From contig NZ_FOPS01000001.1 in NCBI RefSeq assembly GCF_900113545.1, forward strand, positions 124,001 to 188,000: 64,000 nt of DNA, in the 5' to 3' direction. This document shows positions 39,793-49,074 of the stretch, in pieces. The position numbers were made by a program, and so were the translations under genes. Every line of letters starts with the position of its first letter. Within the stretch, counting starts at the first letter, position 1. The DNA comes from Neisseria elongata subsp. elongata (GTDB lineage Bacteria > Pseudomonadota > Gammaproteobacteria > Burkholderiales > Neisseriaceae). The notes beneath the pieces are model-generated. The model was not told the origin of the DNA. It did not search any database and saw nothing but the letters and a program-made list of their open reading frames with translations.

Positions 39793-40830
39793 TCAAAACA
39801 TAGTCTTACGATAAAGCTCTTTTCTTATATTTCGGTTTAGAACATCAATCAGCTTTTTGAACTCGTCTGGACAATCATCAAAATCTTTCAGCATATGGTT
39901 ATAGCGCAAAACACCATCTTTCCATGCCTGAAAGAGATTGTCCGGATAATTATCGATCAGCCACCAACATAAATCCAAAGTATGGTGGCGTTCGATCAGT
40001 TCTCTGCTTTCCCATGCTGTACGCTTGCTTTTGTCAATTTTTTGTGGTTGTGAACCGGTTTTTAGGCATAAATAGGAATATAATTTCGGTGCCAGTCGTT
40101 GTGAAGTTAATAGCGTGACAAAGTGGTGCAATATTTTCAAACTGTCTCTATAACTGTTTTGTGAACTTTCTACCGGGTAGTGTTCCAACCAAACTAACAG
40201 CCTTCGCCATTGTTCAAGTGTATTACCACTCCAAGCTGTAACGGGTTGTGTTTCTGTACAAGCCAAGTCGGTTTTACACTGCCAGCAGAATTTGAGGGGC
40301 CGAAACGCTGTTTCTTGCATATTTCCCATCTCTTGCCGATGGAATGCAACACCCGCACCACAATGTGAACATCTGTCGTGAAGTATCACTTTGTGCTTTG
40401 GGCAAAAGGTATAGCAGGCAACACGCCATGACACCCTAAAATAAGGTTCATAGTCTTCTGCTAAGCACAATGGACAGAACAATAAACCGTATCCTACGCG
40501 TTTCCGATGGTATATCTGCAAACTGTTTACCCACGTCAGATGTCCTGATGGACGTACTTTATCAAACAAAGTGCCCTGAAAACGCCGTAGTGAAGTTCTA
40601 TCGATTTTCTCCGCATTTATTCCGCTTTTTTCACTTAGCTTTGTAACTATCCACTCTGGAATATATCTGTCAATGTCCCGATTCCATATCTCATAATTGT
40701 TCCCAAAGACTAAGTTGCAAAATGTCTGAACTTTTAGTCCGTTCGCATGTGCCGTTCGAACCAGCCATGAAGACAGTAATTCATTATGATACGGATGGGG
40801 ATGTGCTGGCCAAAGATATAAGTCAGACAT
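39793..40830 (-). CDS. tniQ: TniQ/TnsD-family target selection protein
   Basis: A 345-residue protein of the TniQ family, which picks the insertion site and recruits TnsC. The family start is LYLWPAHPHPYHNELLSSWL (about residues 4-23). Zinc-binding pairs lie in CPLCLAEDYEPYF (about 117-129), CPKHKVILHDRCSHCG and CWQC. It is shorter than Tn7 TnsD (508 residues), so it may have a simple or no DNA-binding tail. It follows tnsC with only 2 bases between, as the last gene of tnsA-tnsB-tnsC-tniQ. Confidence 0.88.
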   Translation of the reverse strand: MSDLYLWPAHPHPYHNELLSSWLVRTAHANGLKVQTFCNLVFGNNYEIWNRDIDRYIPEWIVTKLSEKSGINAEKIDRTSLRRFQGTLFDKVRPSGHLTWVNSLQIYHRKRVGYGLLFCPLCLAEDYEPYFRVSWRVACYTFCPKHKVILHDRCSHCGAGVAFHRQEMGNMQETAFRPLKFCWQCKTDLACTETQPVTAWSGNTLEQWRRLLVWLEHYPVESSQNSYRDSLKILHHFVTLLTSQRLAPKLYSYLCLKTGSQPQKIDKSKRTAWESRELIERHHTLDLCWWLIDNYPDNLFQAWKDGVLRYNHMLKDFDDCPDEFKKLIDVLNRNIRKELYRKTMF

Positions 40831-40832
40831 AT

Positions 40833-41726
40833 CTAAGCCAGTTTGTCTATTTGCCGCTTCCGCTCAGTAGGTGTTACCCAGCCGATTGAATCAAGCACTT
40901 CATGATTTATTTGTTCCGTTTCATTTTGTACAGCAGTTGCGGCAGCTTCTGTCAGTACCCGAGATAGCTCTCCAATATATCCTTCGCTCATATTGTACAA
41001 TCTGACGGCAAGTTCTCTCGTTTGCAGTTCAGACGGTCTTTTCAGGGGGATCATTCTTTCAAAGCTAACCAACAACCGAAGAAAATTTCTATCTAAGTTC
41101 CATCTAGGCAGAACAGCCGGTTCGAATCGGTTGGATAACTGCGGATCAGTTTGCAACGCACGGAAAGCATCCTTAGTGCCTATACCGACAATCGGTATTT
41201 GTAAATCGTTTCCTAGATATTTGATGACATTCAGAAAAGCCCTTTGCCGGTTCATGCTACCAGCCAAGATATGATGGATTTCGTCAATAATCAGCATTCT
41301 AGTTTGCATACGTTTGAGTAAGTGTATGACTTGAGTCTGCTTCTTATCTATTCTGTCATGCGATTTATATGGTGCAAAGATTGCATCTAAAATGGTATTG
41401 TAAAATCTTCCTTCATCCGGAACAGGTGGAGCCTGAACCAGCAGTACAGGAACTAATACACTGTCACCATCCAAATTTTGGTCAGCAGGATGTTTTCTCA
41501 AAAAACGGTGAGCCAGCATGGTTTTACCGTTATTGGTATCTCCGACAATCAGAAGATTCGGCATACGGTGGATTTTGGGATAAACCAAAAGATCTTCCAG
41601 TTTGTTCAAAATGTGCTCAGCTTGGGGATAACCTATCCAATGCGGCGAACGGATGTGCCAGATGCGTTCCTCTGTGTCAGCATCCAAATATGTGGCGGTT
41701 TTTTTGTGCAAATGAGGATATTTCAT
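40833..41726 (-). CDS. tnsC: TnsC/TniB-family AAA ATPase transposition regulator
   Basis: A 297-residue AAA ATPase that links target selector and transposase. Walker A is GDTNNGKTM (about residues 62-70) and Walker B is MLIIDEIHHIL (about 143-153). Sensor and arginine-finger regions follow, with QLSNRFEPAVLPRW (about 200-213). The size is that of TniB rather than the larger Tn7 TnsC (555 residues). It starts in the last codon of tnsB with an ATGA overlap. Confidence 0.9.
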   Translation of the reverse strand: MKYPHLHKKTATYLDADTEERIWHIRSPHWIGYPQAEHILNKLEDLLVYPKIHRMPNLLIVGDTNNGKTMLAHRFLRKHPADQNLDGDSVLVPVLLVQAPPVPDEGRFYNTILDAIFAPYKSHDRIDKKQTQVIHLLKRMQTRMLIIDEIHHILAGSMNRQRAFLNVIKYLGNDLQIPIVGIGTKDAFRALQTDPQLSNRFEPAVLPRWNLDRNFLRLLVSFERMIPLKRPSELQTRELAVRLYNMSEGYIGELSRVLTEAAATAVQNETEQINHEVLDSIGWVTPTERKRQIDKLA

Positions 41727-43621
41727 GACAAATCATCCAAGTCGTCAAACGGCTGTACATTTTCAAAAGACATTTCAGTCTCCAGCAAATCCGTTTGCGG
41801 AAAAGCAGTGGCGGTATTGTTGATACCATTATTATCTTTGGAAACTGGTTTGCTTATAGCAATACTTTCGTTTTTACGTCGTTGCATCGCTCTGCGTACC
41901 GCTTTGGTTTTGCCTTGAGCTTGTTCTTCCATCTCGCGCATCTTGCCATAAGCTGAAAAAATCATTCTTTCGTCAATGTTGGATTTGTGTTCCTGTTTGA
42001 GTTGGCGGTTGATTTCCCTTAATTCCCAAATACTCATAACTGGATGGGAACTGTCCCGATAAGGGATAGAAAAATAGCTGTTCAATTCAGGGTCAAAAAA
42101 CCAGATTACGCTGAGATCACGGGGATCAAATCGAAACACAAACTGACGGGCTCTTTTCGGGTTTCCCGGTTCTGTTGCACCAATCCAAGTGCGAAGTGCA
42201 TCATGCCAATAATGAATTTTATGGATGGATACGCCATATTGCTGGACAGTTCTCATCTCAAAAGGCATGAAATCCAATCGGAATTTGGTTTCATCTAGGA
42301 CTTTAGGCGGCATACCTGTTCCCGGAAGAGAGTCAGTACCGAATATGCCTTCTCTATATTTGGCCAGCGGCGACATACCCAATGCTGAATGCATTCTCTG
42401 GTGATACACACCAGTAATGAAAATTGTCAGCCATTTTTCAAATTCCGACAGTGTAAATACTGCACTGTCTTCGGAATCATAATTACTACGTTCGACAACA
42501 TTGGAAAAAGTCGTACCGGGCAAAGTGTGAATTTCCTGTAAAACCGTACCCAGCAGTCGCTCTATATGGCCACCGAAATGTGGCCGTGCCACCGGACGCC
42601 ATTCAATGTCGATGCCGTATTGTTTACAGGCTTTTTCCAATACTTTACCGTGAAATTCTCTTGCATTGTCCAAATGGATTTTTCGCGGTAATCCCCAACA
42701 CGGCCACAAGCCTTCCACTTCATGCTGGGCAAGCCATGTTTCTTTTGTCAGTACGGAATGAGCCAGACACAATCCTGCCGATAATGCACTAGGTGGATCA
42801 AAGGAAATATAGAATCCGGGAATCATTCGGCTAAACACATCAACTGCCATTGTGATCCAGGGACGACCAATTGGTTTACGGTAAACATCATCAACCAAAA
42901 TAATATCTAGTTTGGTATGGTCTATTTGAACGACTGCTAACGGAAAGTCCGCATTGGGAAAACTGCCCTCAGCCGGTTTAAATTGCTCCTCAGCAGCTTT
43001 TTTTCCCTGTCTTTTCGCTATCTTAAATTGAGGATCCAGCTTGCTGATACGGGCACGGATAGTATTGTTATGAGGATATGCAAATCCTGCATCCAAGCAT
43101 TGCCGTTTGATCTCGTTAATTATTTGTTGAACTGGCTTTTTTTGTTTGGTCAGATATTCTTTTTCAATAACTGATTGGACGATCTTTTCGACATTGTCGT
43201 CAATACGGTAACGGCCCTTGTCTTTTCGGTGTTGTTTGAATAAACCCGTCAGCAAACCTGTTTCGTGGTATTTTCGAAGCCATCGGTAAATGGTATTGGC
43301 ATGAACACCAAACTGTACAGCTCTTTCTTCAACGGCTTTCTTCGTCCGTTTTTTATTGTCTAGTAAAGGCTTGATAATCTCAAAACGTTTTGTTGCTATG
43401 GACCATTCTTGTGCATCAATGGTATTTAAATCTTGTGCGGAAGAAGGTTCATTCGTTATGGAGGACAACTCCGCCACTTTAACTTGATAAGTTTTACGGC
43501 TTTCTACCTCAGTCAGCAAAACCGTGTCCAAATCCACAATGTTTGTAATTACACAGCAGATCCCGTTAAATTCGACCATTGCTCCCGGTCGAATATCTAA
43601 CACAGCCTTTCCGGTATTCAT
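41723..43621 (-). CDS. tnsB: TnsB/TniA-family DDE transposase
   Basis: A 632-residue transposase that binds the element ends and joins 3' ends to target DNA. A helix-turn-helix lies at GVHANTIYRWLRKYHETGLL (about residues 110-129). The DDE residues are Asp in VVQIDHTKLD (about 231), Asp in IHLDNAREFHG (about 317) and Glu in FGGHIERLLG (about 352). A Mu-type C-terminal barrel follows. I chose the ATG at 43621 (MNTGKAVLDIRPG): it overlaps the tnsA stop as ATGA and has GGAGAAAGCG in front. The frame extends to 43732. Confidence 0.92.
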   Translation of the reverse strand: MNTGKAVLDIRPGAMVEFNGICCVITNIVDLDTVLLTEVESRKTYQVKVAELSSITNEPSSAQDLNTIDAQEWSIATKRFEIIKPLLDNKKRTKKAVEERAVQFGVHANTIYRWLRKYHETGLLTGLFKQHRKDKGRYRIDDNVEKIVQSVIEKEYLTKQKKPVQQIINEIKRQCLDAGFAYPHNNTIRARISKLDPQFKIAKRQGKKAAEEQFKPAEGSFPNADFPLAVVQIDHTKLDIILVDDVYRKPIGRPWITMAVDVFSRMIPGFYISFDPPSALSAGLCLAHSVLTKETWLAQHEVEGLWPCWGLPRKIHLDNAREFHGKVLEKACKQYGIDIEWRPVARPHFGGHIERLLGTVLQEIHTLPGTTFSNVVERSNYDSEDSAVFTLSEFEKWLTIFITGVYHQRMHSALGMSPLAKYREGIFGTDSLPGTGMPPKVLDETKFRLDFMPFEMRTVQQYGVSIHKIHYWHDALRTWIGATEPGNPKRARQFVFRFDPRDLSVIWFFDPELNSYFSIPYRDSSHPVMSIWELREINRQLKQEHKSNIDERMIFSAYGKMREMEEQAQGKTKAVRRAMQRRKNESIAISKPVSKDNNGINNTATAFPQTDLLETEMSFENVQPFDDLDDLS

Positions 43622-44280
43622 CGCTTTCTCCATAATGTAGAATTCATCGTCAGCGGTAGGTTCAAATCTGCACCGATTTTTCCTACGGCCACTAGATACC
43701 ATAACACTGGTAAAATCTTTGCCTGATTCCACTCATCTTGAAAAACAGCTGCAACTAGCTCTCTCGGAGTAGCTGTTTTAAGCTCTTTTAATTTTTGGTC
43801 AAGTAGTATCATATATGGCTCGTAATATTCATGCACAACGGCATTCCGCATATAGGGCAGCAGAAATCGCACGTTTTGAAGATAGACTGTATGAATTTCA
43901 ACTTCAGTGACCAGTTTGAACATCCAGCCCTTTTGTCGGCAAAATGCTCTTGCTGCCTTAAATTTTGGCTGCAATACTGACCAGTTTTTCCTCAAATCGC
44001 TTCGGTATTTGACTTCATAGAGAATTATCGTAACAGGTTGCCGACTAGGTTTGTAGTGCACCAAAACATCAGGTGTGTACATATGCTTTTTGCCGGAATC
44101 ATCAAACCATTCGATAGAAACCGGTTGTACCTCGAAGCGGATTACATCGGGACAAAACTCCAATAAACTAAGGAAATCCCGTTCCAAAGAAGATTCATAA
44201 GCTGCGCAGCCTACAGACTTAGAATGGGCGGCCATTCCGGTGATATTGCGGTAATTTTTGGGAATTTTTCTGACAGGCAT
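43618..44280 (-). CDS. tnsA: TnsA-family endonuclease
   Basis: A 220-residue nuclease that cuts the 5' ends of the element, making the move cut-and-paste. The catalytic set is visible: Glu in YESSLERDFLSLLEF (about residues 28-42), Asp in MYTPDVLVHYK (about 71) and EVK in ILYEVKYRSDL (about 89-91). It is the first gene from the right end. It overlaps tnsB by 4 bases. Presence of TnsA argues against replicative cointegrate transposition. Confidence 0.9.
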   Translation of the reverse strand: MPVRKIPKNYRNITGMAAHSKSVGCAAYESSLERDFLSLLEFCPDVIRFEVQPVSIEWFDDSGKKHMYTPDVLVHYKPSRQPVTIILYEVKYRSDLRKNWSVLQPKFKAARAFCRQKGWMFKLVTEVEIHTVYLQNVRFLLPYMRNAVVHEYYEPYMILLDQKLKELKTATPRELVAAVFQDEWNQAKILPVLWYLVAVGKIGADLNLPLTMNSTLWRKR

Positions 44281-44430
44281 GATAATTCAGTCTCAAATAT
44301 CGCTGTAATTTTGGCTTAAAGATAAATTTTTAACTCGTTTAGTATTAAATAGCAATGTAGAAAATAAAGTTTTAGGTCGTTTTAGCACCATTTAATGATA
44401 GAATTTACAGAATGCAACCACTAAAACCAT
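44281..44430. repeat. Right end of the Tn7-like element with inverted end motif
   Basis: TTAGCACCATTTAATGAT (44382-44399) is the inverted form of the left-end ATCACTAAATGGTGCTAA with one mismatch. A weaker copy, CTAAAACCATTT (44421-44432), lies outside it, and ATAGCAATG (44349-44357) lies inside. These are candidate TnsB sites and flank the tnsA start. The exact end was not determined. Confidence 0.55.
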
Positions 44431-44522
44431 TTTTCAATGAAATAGGTTATTTATTTCCATAAAAGTCAGCTTTCACATCGACAGCTGTGCTTTTTGTTGA
44501 AGTACTACCCAAGCATAAATAC

Positions 44523-44557
44523 AGGCCGTCTGAAAATTATCGTTTCAGACGGCCTTT
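44523..44557. terminator. Inverted DUS pair right of the Tn7-like element
   Basis: AGGCCGTCTGAA (44523-44534) pairs with the reverse form ending near 44556, followed by TTTTG. It probably was the terminator of lipA before the transposon came between. Confidence 0.75.
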
Positions 44558-44672
44558 TGCTTACTAATATAATCCTAATTCAAGAAAACGGAAGAATTAT
44601 TAGAGAAACTCTTTTAACCAAACCTCAATTAGGAATAGAGATAGGATATTTTAACCAGAAGAAGTAAAAGAT

Positions 44673-45085
44673 ATGAAAAAATTAGATGACAAAGAACAAG
44701 CAATGTATATTGCGAAAAAATTTCAAAAAAGAATGTTAATTCCTAAGATTTTTTTTATTTCCGTAGCCTGTATATCTGGTGCGGCAACCCTCCAAGAAAT
44801 TGTTACAAACAATAATTTCTTAAAGAAAGATATTTTTTTATTATATTTACTATATATTGGGTTGTTGGATTACTTTTTTGTATTATTTATATTCCGATTG
44901 CCAGCATATGTCCATATTGCCATTCTTTTCAAAAATTTAATGGCAAATCATTTGAGATTGATGCTAATAATTTAACTTATTCAAGAGGAATTTCTCCATT
45001 TAATAAAGATTATTGCACCGAGTGTAAAGCACCACTATCACCTAAAGCCGTGGAGCATATGTATTCCAAAATAGCCGATGAATAA
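44673..45085 (+). pseudogene. Frameshifted membrane protein with C-terminal zinc ribbon
   Basis: From 44673 a frame encodes MKKLDDKEQAMYIAKKFQKR and two hydrophobic segments (about residues 25-45 and 55-75). The present frame ends at 44975. In the second forward frame relative to it the protein continues as CPYCHSFQKFNGKSFEID, then CTECKAPLSPKAVEHMYSKI, to a stop at 45085, giving a two-CxxC zinc ribbon. A T run near 44872-44878 is a likely slip site. Similar membrane plus zinc-ribbon proteins occur in toxin-immunity clusters. No family was recognised. Confidence 0.6.
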
Positions 45086-45124
45086 GTATAACAAGCGCAG
45101 CCTGTGTAACTGGTACGAAATATT

Positions 45125-45241
45125 GAGGTACAAATTCCCAAGGCTAATGGCAGTATAAAAACGATTAAAAACTTGCATATTGTTCCTACTTCGTCAGGTG
45201 GATTTACTTGGTGGGGTAAAGATGGAGTAACAAAAAAATGA
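45125..45241 (+). pseudogene. C-terminal remnant of a possible polymorphic toxin
   Basis: An open stretch with no start codon encodes EVQIPKANGSIKTIKNLHIV followed by PTSSGGFTWWGKDGVTKK and a stop. The TGA overlaps the ATG of the next gene (ATGA). A stop codon lies just before, so only the tail survives. A protein tail joined directly to a small acidic gene is the layout of spare toxin-immunity cassettes in MafB and CDI loci. The toxin reading is inferred from layout and not from a known domain. Confidence 0.4.
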
Positions 45242-45558
45242 AATGTGAACTTAATAAAAATATAGAATTAACGGAAGATGGAGATAATATACCTTCCGAT
45301 ATTTATTTAATCGAGAATGAACACCAACTATATATTGAACTCAATGAATCAAATAAATATGTTAATTTTATTTTCTCCTCCCGTTTGGCTATGTATGAGT
45401 TCGGCAAGGCCATAATACATGAAGCTATATTTGGTGAAGGCGGATTTCAAGAATTTTATCCACTGGCAGTTGAAGCATCTAAGCCTGAAGTTATTAATGG
45501 AGTCCGAATGAATTTAGACAGTGCCCGACTATTTATTAATTATCCGAGCGAGTCATGA
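45238..45558 (+). CDS. Possible immunity protein, 106 residues
   Basis: An acidic small protein (MKCELNKNIELTEDGDNIPS...) with no signal peptide or membrane helix. It overlaps the toxin-like tail by 4 bases and ends INYPSES. Small acidic proteins directly behind toxin tails are usually immunity proteins. I recognise no Imm family, so the role is inferred from position. Confidence 0.5.
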   Translation: MKCELNKNIELTEDGDNIPSDIYLIENEHQLYIELNESNKYVNFIFSSRLAMYEFGKAIIHEAIFGEGGFQEFYPLAVEASKPEVINGVRMNLDSARLFINYPSES

Positions 45559-45689
45559 TTTGCATACGCAGACATTGGATTAGCAAGTCGCAGCCTGAGC
45601 AAATTCTCCCCATGAAGTATGTGCAGCGCCCACGTTGGCTTGGAAATTCCGCAAAACCAATTGTGTCCTCGCCCCCATTGCTTGAAAGA

Positions 45690-45730
45690 AGGCCGTCTGA
45701 AAATAACAAATACGGTTTCAGACGGCCTTT
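45690..45730 (+). terminator. Inverted DUS pair
   Basis: AGGCCGTCTGAAAATA (45690-45705) pairs with the reverse form ending at 45728, followed by TTCCCC. It separates the immunity-like gene from the ankyrin gene. Confidence 0.7.
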
Positions 45731-45797
45731 CCCCAGGTTTGAAAAAACGGGTAGGGGTGATTTGAGTGCAATTAAACAAGATATGAGGAACTTTTAA

Positions 45798-46331
45798 ATG
45801 GTAAATAATTTAAAACCTCCCAGTTTTGAAGAAAAAATTGCGGAAGCTGAAGAGTTAGGTGATATTGCTTTCCTTCAAAAGGCGGAAAGCGAGGGGAAAT
45901 TAGATCCATTCCGTATTTCTCCTGATGAAAAATGGAATAGCCTGCATAGGGCTAATATTTGGACTCCGTCATCACCTGAGACTATACGGTTTTACATAGA
46001 CAAAGGCGTTCCCGTAAACGCCCAAGACATCTACGGCATGACGCCGCTGCATTACGCGATGCAGGCAGAAAACGGGGATGCGGCCATGGTGCTGCTGGAA
46101 GCCGGAGCGGATCCGAACATTGAAAACCACGAACACAAGTCCATCCCATTAGGCATGATCGGATATATTCCCGATCGTTTGGATATATTAAAAATGATGC
46201 TAGATAAAGGTGGAGACGTTCATCATAAAAATAAATATGGTAAAACACTGCTGGAAAGCTATTATCCGACAGGATTGGAAGACGAGGGGTGGCTGGTTCC
46301 CGTGTATGAATTAATGAAGCAATATGCCTAA
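45798..46331 (+). CDS. Ankyrin repeat protein
   Basis: A 177-residue soluble protein with about three ankyrin repeats: ETIRFYIDKGVPVNAQDIYG (about residues 60-79), MTPLHYAMQAENGDAAMVLL with EAGADPN (about 80-106), and LDILKMMLDKGGDVHHKNKYG (about 127-147). Ankyrin repeats bind proteins. Ankyrin proteins of this size often act as immunity proteins in toxin clusters, which fits the neighbours, but could have another binding role. AGGAACTTTTAA precedes the ATG. Confidence 0.8.
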   Translation: MVNNLKPPSFEEKIAEAEELGDIAFLQKAESEGKLDPFRISPDEKWNSLHRANIWTPSSPETIRFYIDKGVPVNAQDIYGMTPLHYAMQAENGDAAMVLLEAGADPNIENHEHKSIPLGMIGYIPDRLDILKMMLDKGGDVHHKNKYGKTLLESYYPTGLEDEGWLVPVYELMKQYA

Positions 46332-46383
46332 TGTGCCATAGGCAAGGATAGCTTTTCCCTGGAATCCCGTACTATTTGACAAG

Positions 46384-46424
46384 AGGCCGTCTGAAAGCCG
46401 GAAATCCGTTTCAGACGGCCTTTT
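46384..46424 (+). terminator. Inverted DUS pair, terminator of the ankyrin gene
   Basis: AGGCCGTCTGAAAGC (46384-46398) pairs with the reverse form ending at 46422, followed by TTTT. Confidence 0.75.
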
Positions 46425-46633
46425 ACTTGCCAAACTTTGTGCATTCCTTATTATTTTCGATAACAACTGCATCAGTCCTCATTTCCCGACTAGTACCTAC
46501 GGACAATAGCTCCAAAAGATTCTAACGTTTTATCATTTACAACGGCATCGCATGATTTGCCCCAAGACTCTAATAACAGGAGAGTGTCCTCCGGTTCCAG
46601 AGATGCCTTATCACAACCTTTGAAAGCATATTG

Positions 46634-47176
46634 ATGTCAAACCATATGGAACAACGATCAGACTATGCCATTGCTGCCGTGGTATACGCCGATGAAGGCG
46701 ACGCTGCGATAACGGCATTATGGCAAGCGGTCCGTCAGTTGCAACAAGACGGATGGCGTGTAGCCGGCCTACTAAATCCGATAGATGACAACGGTAGGCA
46801 CTGCAATTCGGAACTGGCTTCAGTTGCAGACGGCCGGTGCTTTCCCATCTTCCAAAATCTCGGCCGCCATGCGGACGGCTGTAAACTGGACTCCGGCGCA
46901 TTGGCAACTGCCGGCTCAGTGATTCGTGAAGCCATAGAGGAAGGTGTGGATTTGGTGGTAATCAATAAATTTGGCCATGCCGAAATTGATAACCGCGGCT
47001 TGTTGTCGGAATACCTTGCCGCTGTCAGCTGCGGCATTCCCGTTTTGACCACCTTGCACAGCAAATACCTGCCGGACTGGAGAAGTTTTTCGGGCGGACA
47101 GGGTGGAGAATTGCCCGCAGATAGCGATGCCGTTCTTGCCTGGATCAATCAATCCGGTAATCGAAGCCTGCCTTAA
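46634..47176 (+). CDS. DUF2478 family protein, probably molybdenum-related
   Basis: A 180-residue protein with the DUF2478 pattern: AIAAVVYADEGDAA (about residues 11-24), NLGRHADGCKLDSGALATAG (about 75-94) and DLVVINKFGHAE (about 106-117), then GIPVLTTL. The fold is thought to resemble a P-loop NTPase without a normal Walker A. DUF2478 genes are usually found beside molybdate transport or molybdenum enzymes. Here it stands before the nar remnant and mogA, which fits. No experimental function is known to me. Confidence 0.7.
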   Translation: MSNHMEQRSDYAIAAVVYADEGDAAITALWQAVRQLQQDGWRVAGLLNPIDDNGRHCNSELASVADGRCFPIFQNLGRHADGCKLDSGALATAGSVIREAIEEGVDLVVINKFGHAEIDNRGLLSEYLAAVSCGIPVLTTLHSKYLPDWRSFSGGQGGELPADSDAVLAWINQSGNRSLP

Positions 47177-47540
47177 AAAATCACCTCTGCCCAACAGACT
47201 GCCTTATTTACATACGCGTTTTCAATTTTATGGCCATGATGCCGACTCTTTTCACGGCCTTCCTTATTTTCAAGAAGACAAACGCAACGCATTTTCACGC
47301 CCTCGCCCGATACTTCCAAAGTAGTATGCACTTTCACTCTTTCAGCCAGCCTTTTCCCCTTATTTTGCTGTCTCGGGCTACGCTTTCTATGCATATTTTT
47401 CTTGTGTGTGCTCCTATAAACTCCTAAGCGTCAAAAATCTTTTTAAAACAAGCTACCGTTACCGCCCCATCATTAACGGCTATGTTCAAACGGCTTATTT
47501 AGACAGGCCGTCTGAAAACCAAACCAAAAGGAACACTACC
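47177..47540. other. Intergenic region before the narH remnant
   Basis: About 360 bases with no convincing gene. A 73-codon reverse frame (47173-47394) has an odd composition and no ribosome binding site. A DUS lies at about 47505-47516, just before the narH ATG. Confidence 0.5.
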
Positions 47541-48437
47541 ATGAAAATCAGAGCACAAGTCGGCATGGTTCTGAACTTAGACAAATGTATCGGCTGCCAC
47601 ACCTGCTCCGTTACCTGTAAAAACGTCTGGACTTCGCGCGACGGCGTGGAATATGCGTGGTTTAACAACGTTGAAACCAAGCCCGGCATCGGCTTTCCGA
47701 AAAACTGGGAAGACCAAAACAAATGGAATGGCGGCTGGGTACGCAAACCCGACGGCAAACTGGTACCCAAACAAGGCGGCAAATTGAAGATTTTGGCGAA
47801 TATTTTTGCCAACCCGAACATGCCGCAAATCGACGACTACTACGAGCCGTTCACCTACGATTACGAGCATCTGCAAAACGCGCCGAAAATGAAAACGCCG
47901 CCGACCGCCCGTCCTGTCTCTGTGCTCACCGGCAAAAAAATGGACAAAGTGGAATGGGGTCCGAACTGGGAAGACGATTTGGCAGGCGAATTTGAAAAAC
48001 GTGCAAAAGACGTACTGTTTGAAGGCATTCAAAAAGACATGCACGCTGCGTTCGAACAAACCTTCATGATGTACCTGCCGCGCCTGTGCGAGCATTGTTT
48101 GAACCCGACCTGTGTGGCATCCTGCCCGTCAGGCAGCATCTACAAACGCGAAGACGACGGCATCGTACTGATTGACCAAGACAAATGCCGCGGCTGGCGT
48201 ATGTGCGTATCCGGTTGCCCCTACAAAAAAATCTACTACAACTGGACTTCCGGCAAAGCTGAAAAATGTACATTCTGCTATCCGCGTATCGAAGGCGGCC
48301 AGCCGACCGTATGTTCCGAAACCTGCGTAGGCCGCATCCGCTATTTGGGCGTACTGCTGTACGATGCAGACAAAATCGAACAAGCCGCGTCAGTGGAAAA
48401 TCCGCAAGACCTGTACGAACAGCAACTGGGCGTATAC
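47541..48437 (+). pseudogene. narH: narH remnant, nitrate reductase beta subunit, C-terminally truncated
   Basis: Residues 1-299 match NarH: MKIRAQVGMVLNLDKCIGCH, then CSVTCKNVW, LCEHCLNPTCVASCPSG, CRGWRMCVSGCPYKK and CTFCYPRIEGGQPTVCSETC, the iron-sulfur cysteine clusters. The similarity stops at about DLYEQQLGVY, where full NarH (about 510 residues) has 200 more. The frame then runs on into narG sequence in the wrong frame to 48554. It has a normal start behind AAAGGAACACTACC. Without its C terminus it should be unable to hold the respiratory complex. Confidence 0.88.
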
Positions 48438-49074
48438 CAACGTACACGAACTGATCCCGTGGCGTACCATTACCGGCCGCCAGCAGTTCTATCAAGACCA
48501 CAAATGGATGCGGGATTTCGGCGAACACTTGTGTGTATACAAACCTGCCGTTGATTTTAAAACCACCAAAAAACTGCTGGGCAAATACCCCAACGGTAAC
48601 AAGGAAATTACACTGAACTTCCTCACACCTCACCAAAAATGGGGTATTCACAGTACCTATTCGGAAAATCTGCGTATGCTTACCCTGTTCCGTGGTGGAC
48701 CGAACGTGTGGATTTCCGAAGTCGATGCGAAGAAAGCCGGAATTGTCGATAACGACTGGGTAGAAGTGTTTAATGCCAACGGTACCATTGCCTGTCGCGC
48801 CGTGGTGAGCCAACGCATCCCCGAGACCATGATCCTGATGTATCACGCACAGGAAAAAATTGTCCATACCCCAGCGGGCGAGGTTTCACAAAAACGTGGC
48901 GGCATCCACAATTCGGTAACCCGCGCCATTCTGAAACCAACCCACATGATTGGCGGCTACGCCCAACTTGCCTACGGTTTTAACTACTACGGTACAGTAG
49001 GTTCCAACCGCGACGAATGGGTGATTGTGCGCAAGATGAGCAAAGTAGATTGGATGGACGAACCGGCAGGTTAA
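48438..49074 (+). pseudogene. narG: narG remnant, nitrate reductase alpha subunit C terminus
   Basis: From about 48438 another frame encodes the C-terminal 210 residues of NarG: VHELIPWRTITGRQQFYQDH, LNFLTPHQKWGIHSTYS, GGPNVWISE and GGYAQLAYGFNYYGTVGSNR. Full NarG has about 1240 residues, so only a sixth remains and there is no start codon. In an intact narGHJI operon narG stands before narH, so a simple deletion cannot produce this order. The fused segment is out of frame with narH. narJ, narI and narK are absent. Confidence 0.88.

Noticed and set aside
41028-41042. DUS inside tnsC (TTCAGACGGTCTT)
   Set aside because: It has a mismatch in the core (GGT for GGC) and lies in otherwise DUS-free DNA, so chance is the better explanation.
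47173-47394. Reverse ORF of 73 codons before narH
   Set aside because: Basic, low-complexity composition without ribosome binding site or family resemblance.
47541-49074. Working nitrate reductase operon
   Set aside because: narH lacks its last 200 residues, narG lacks its first 1000, the join is out of frame, and narJ and narI are missing.
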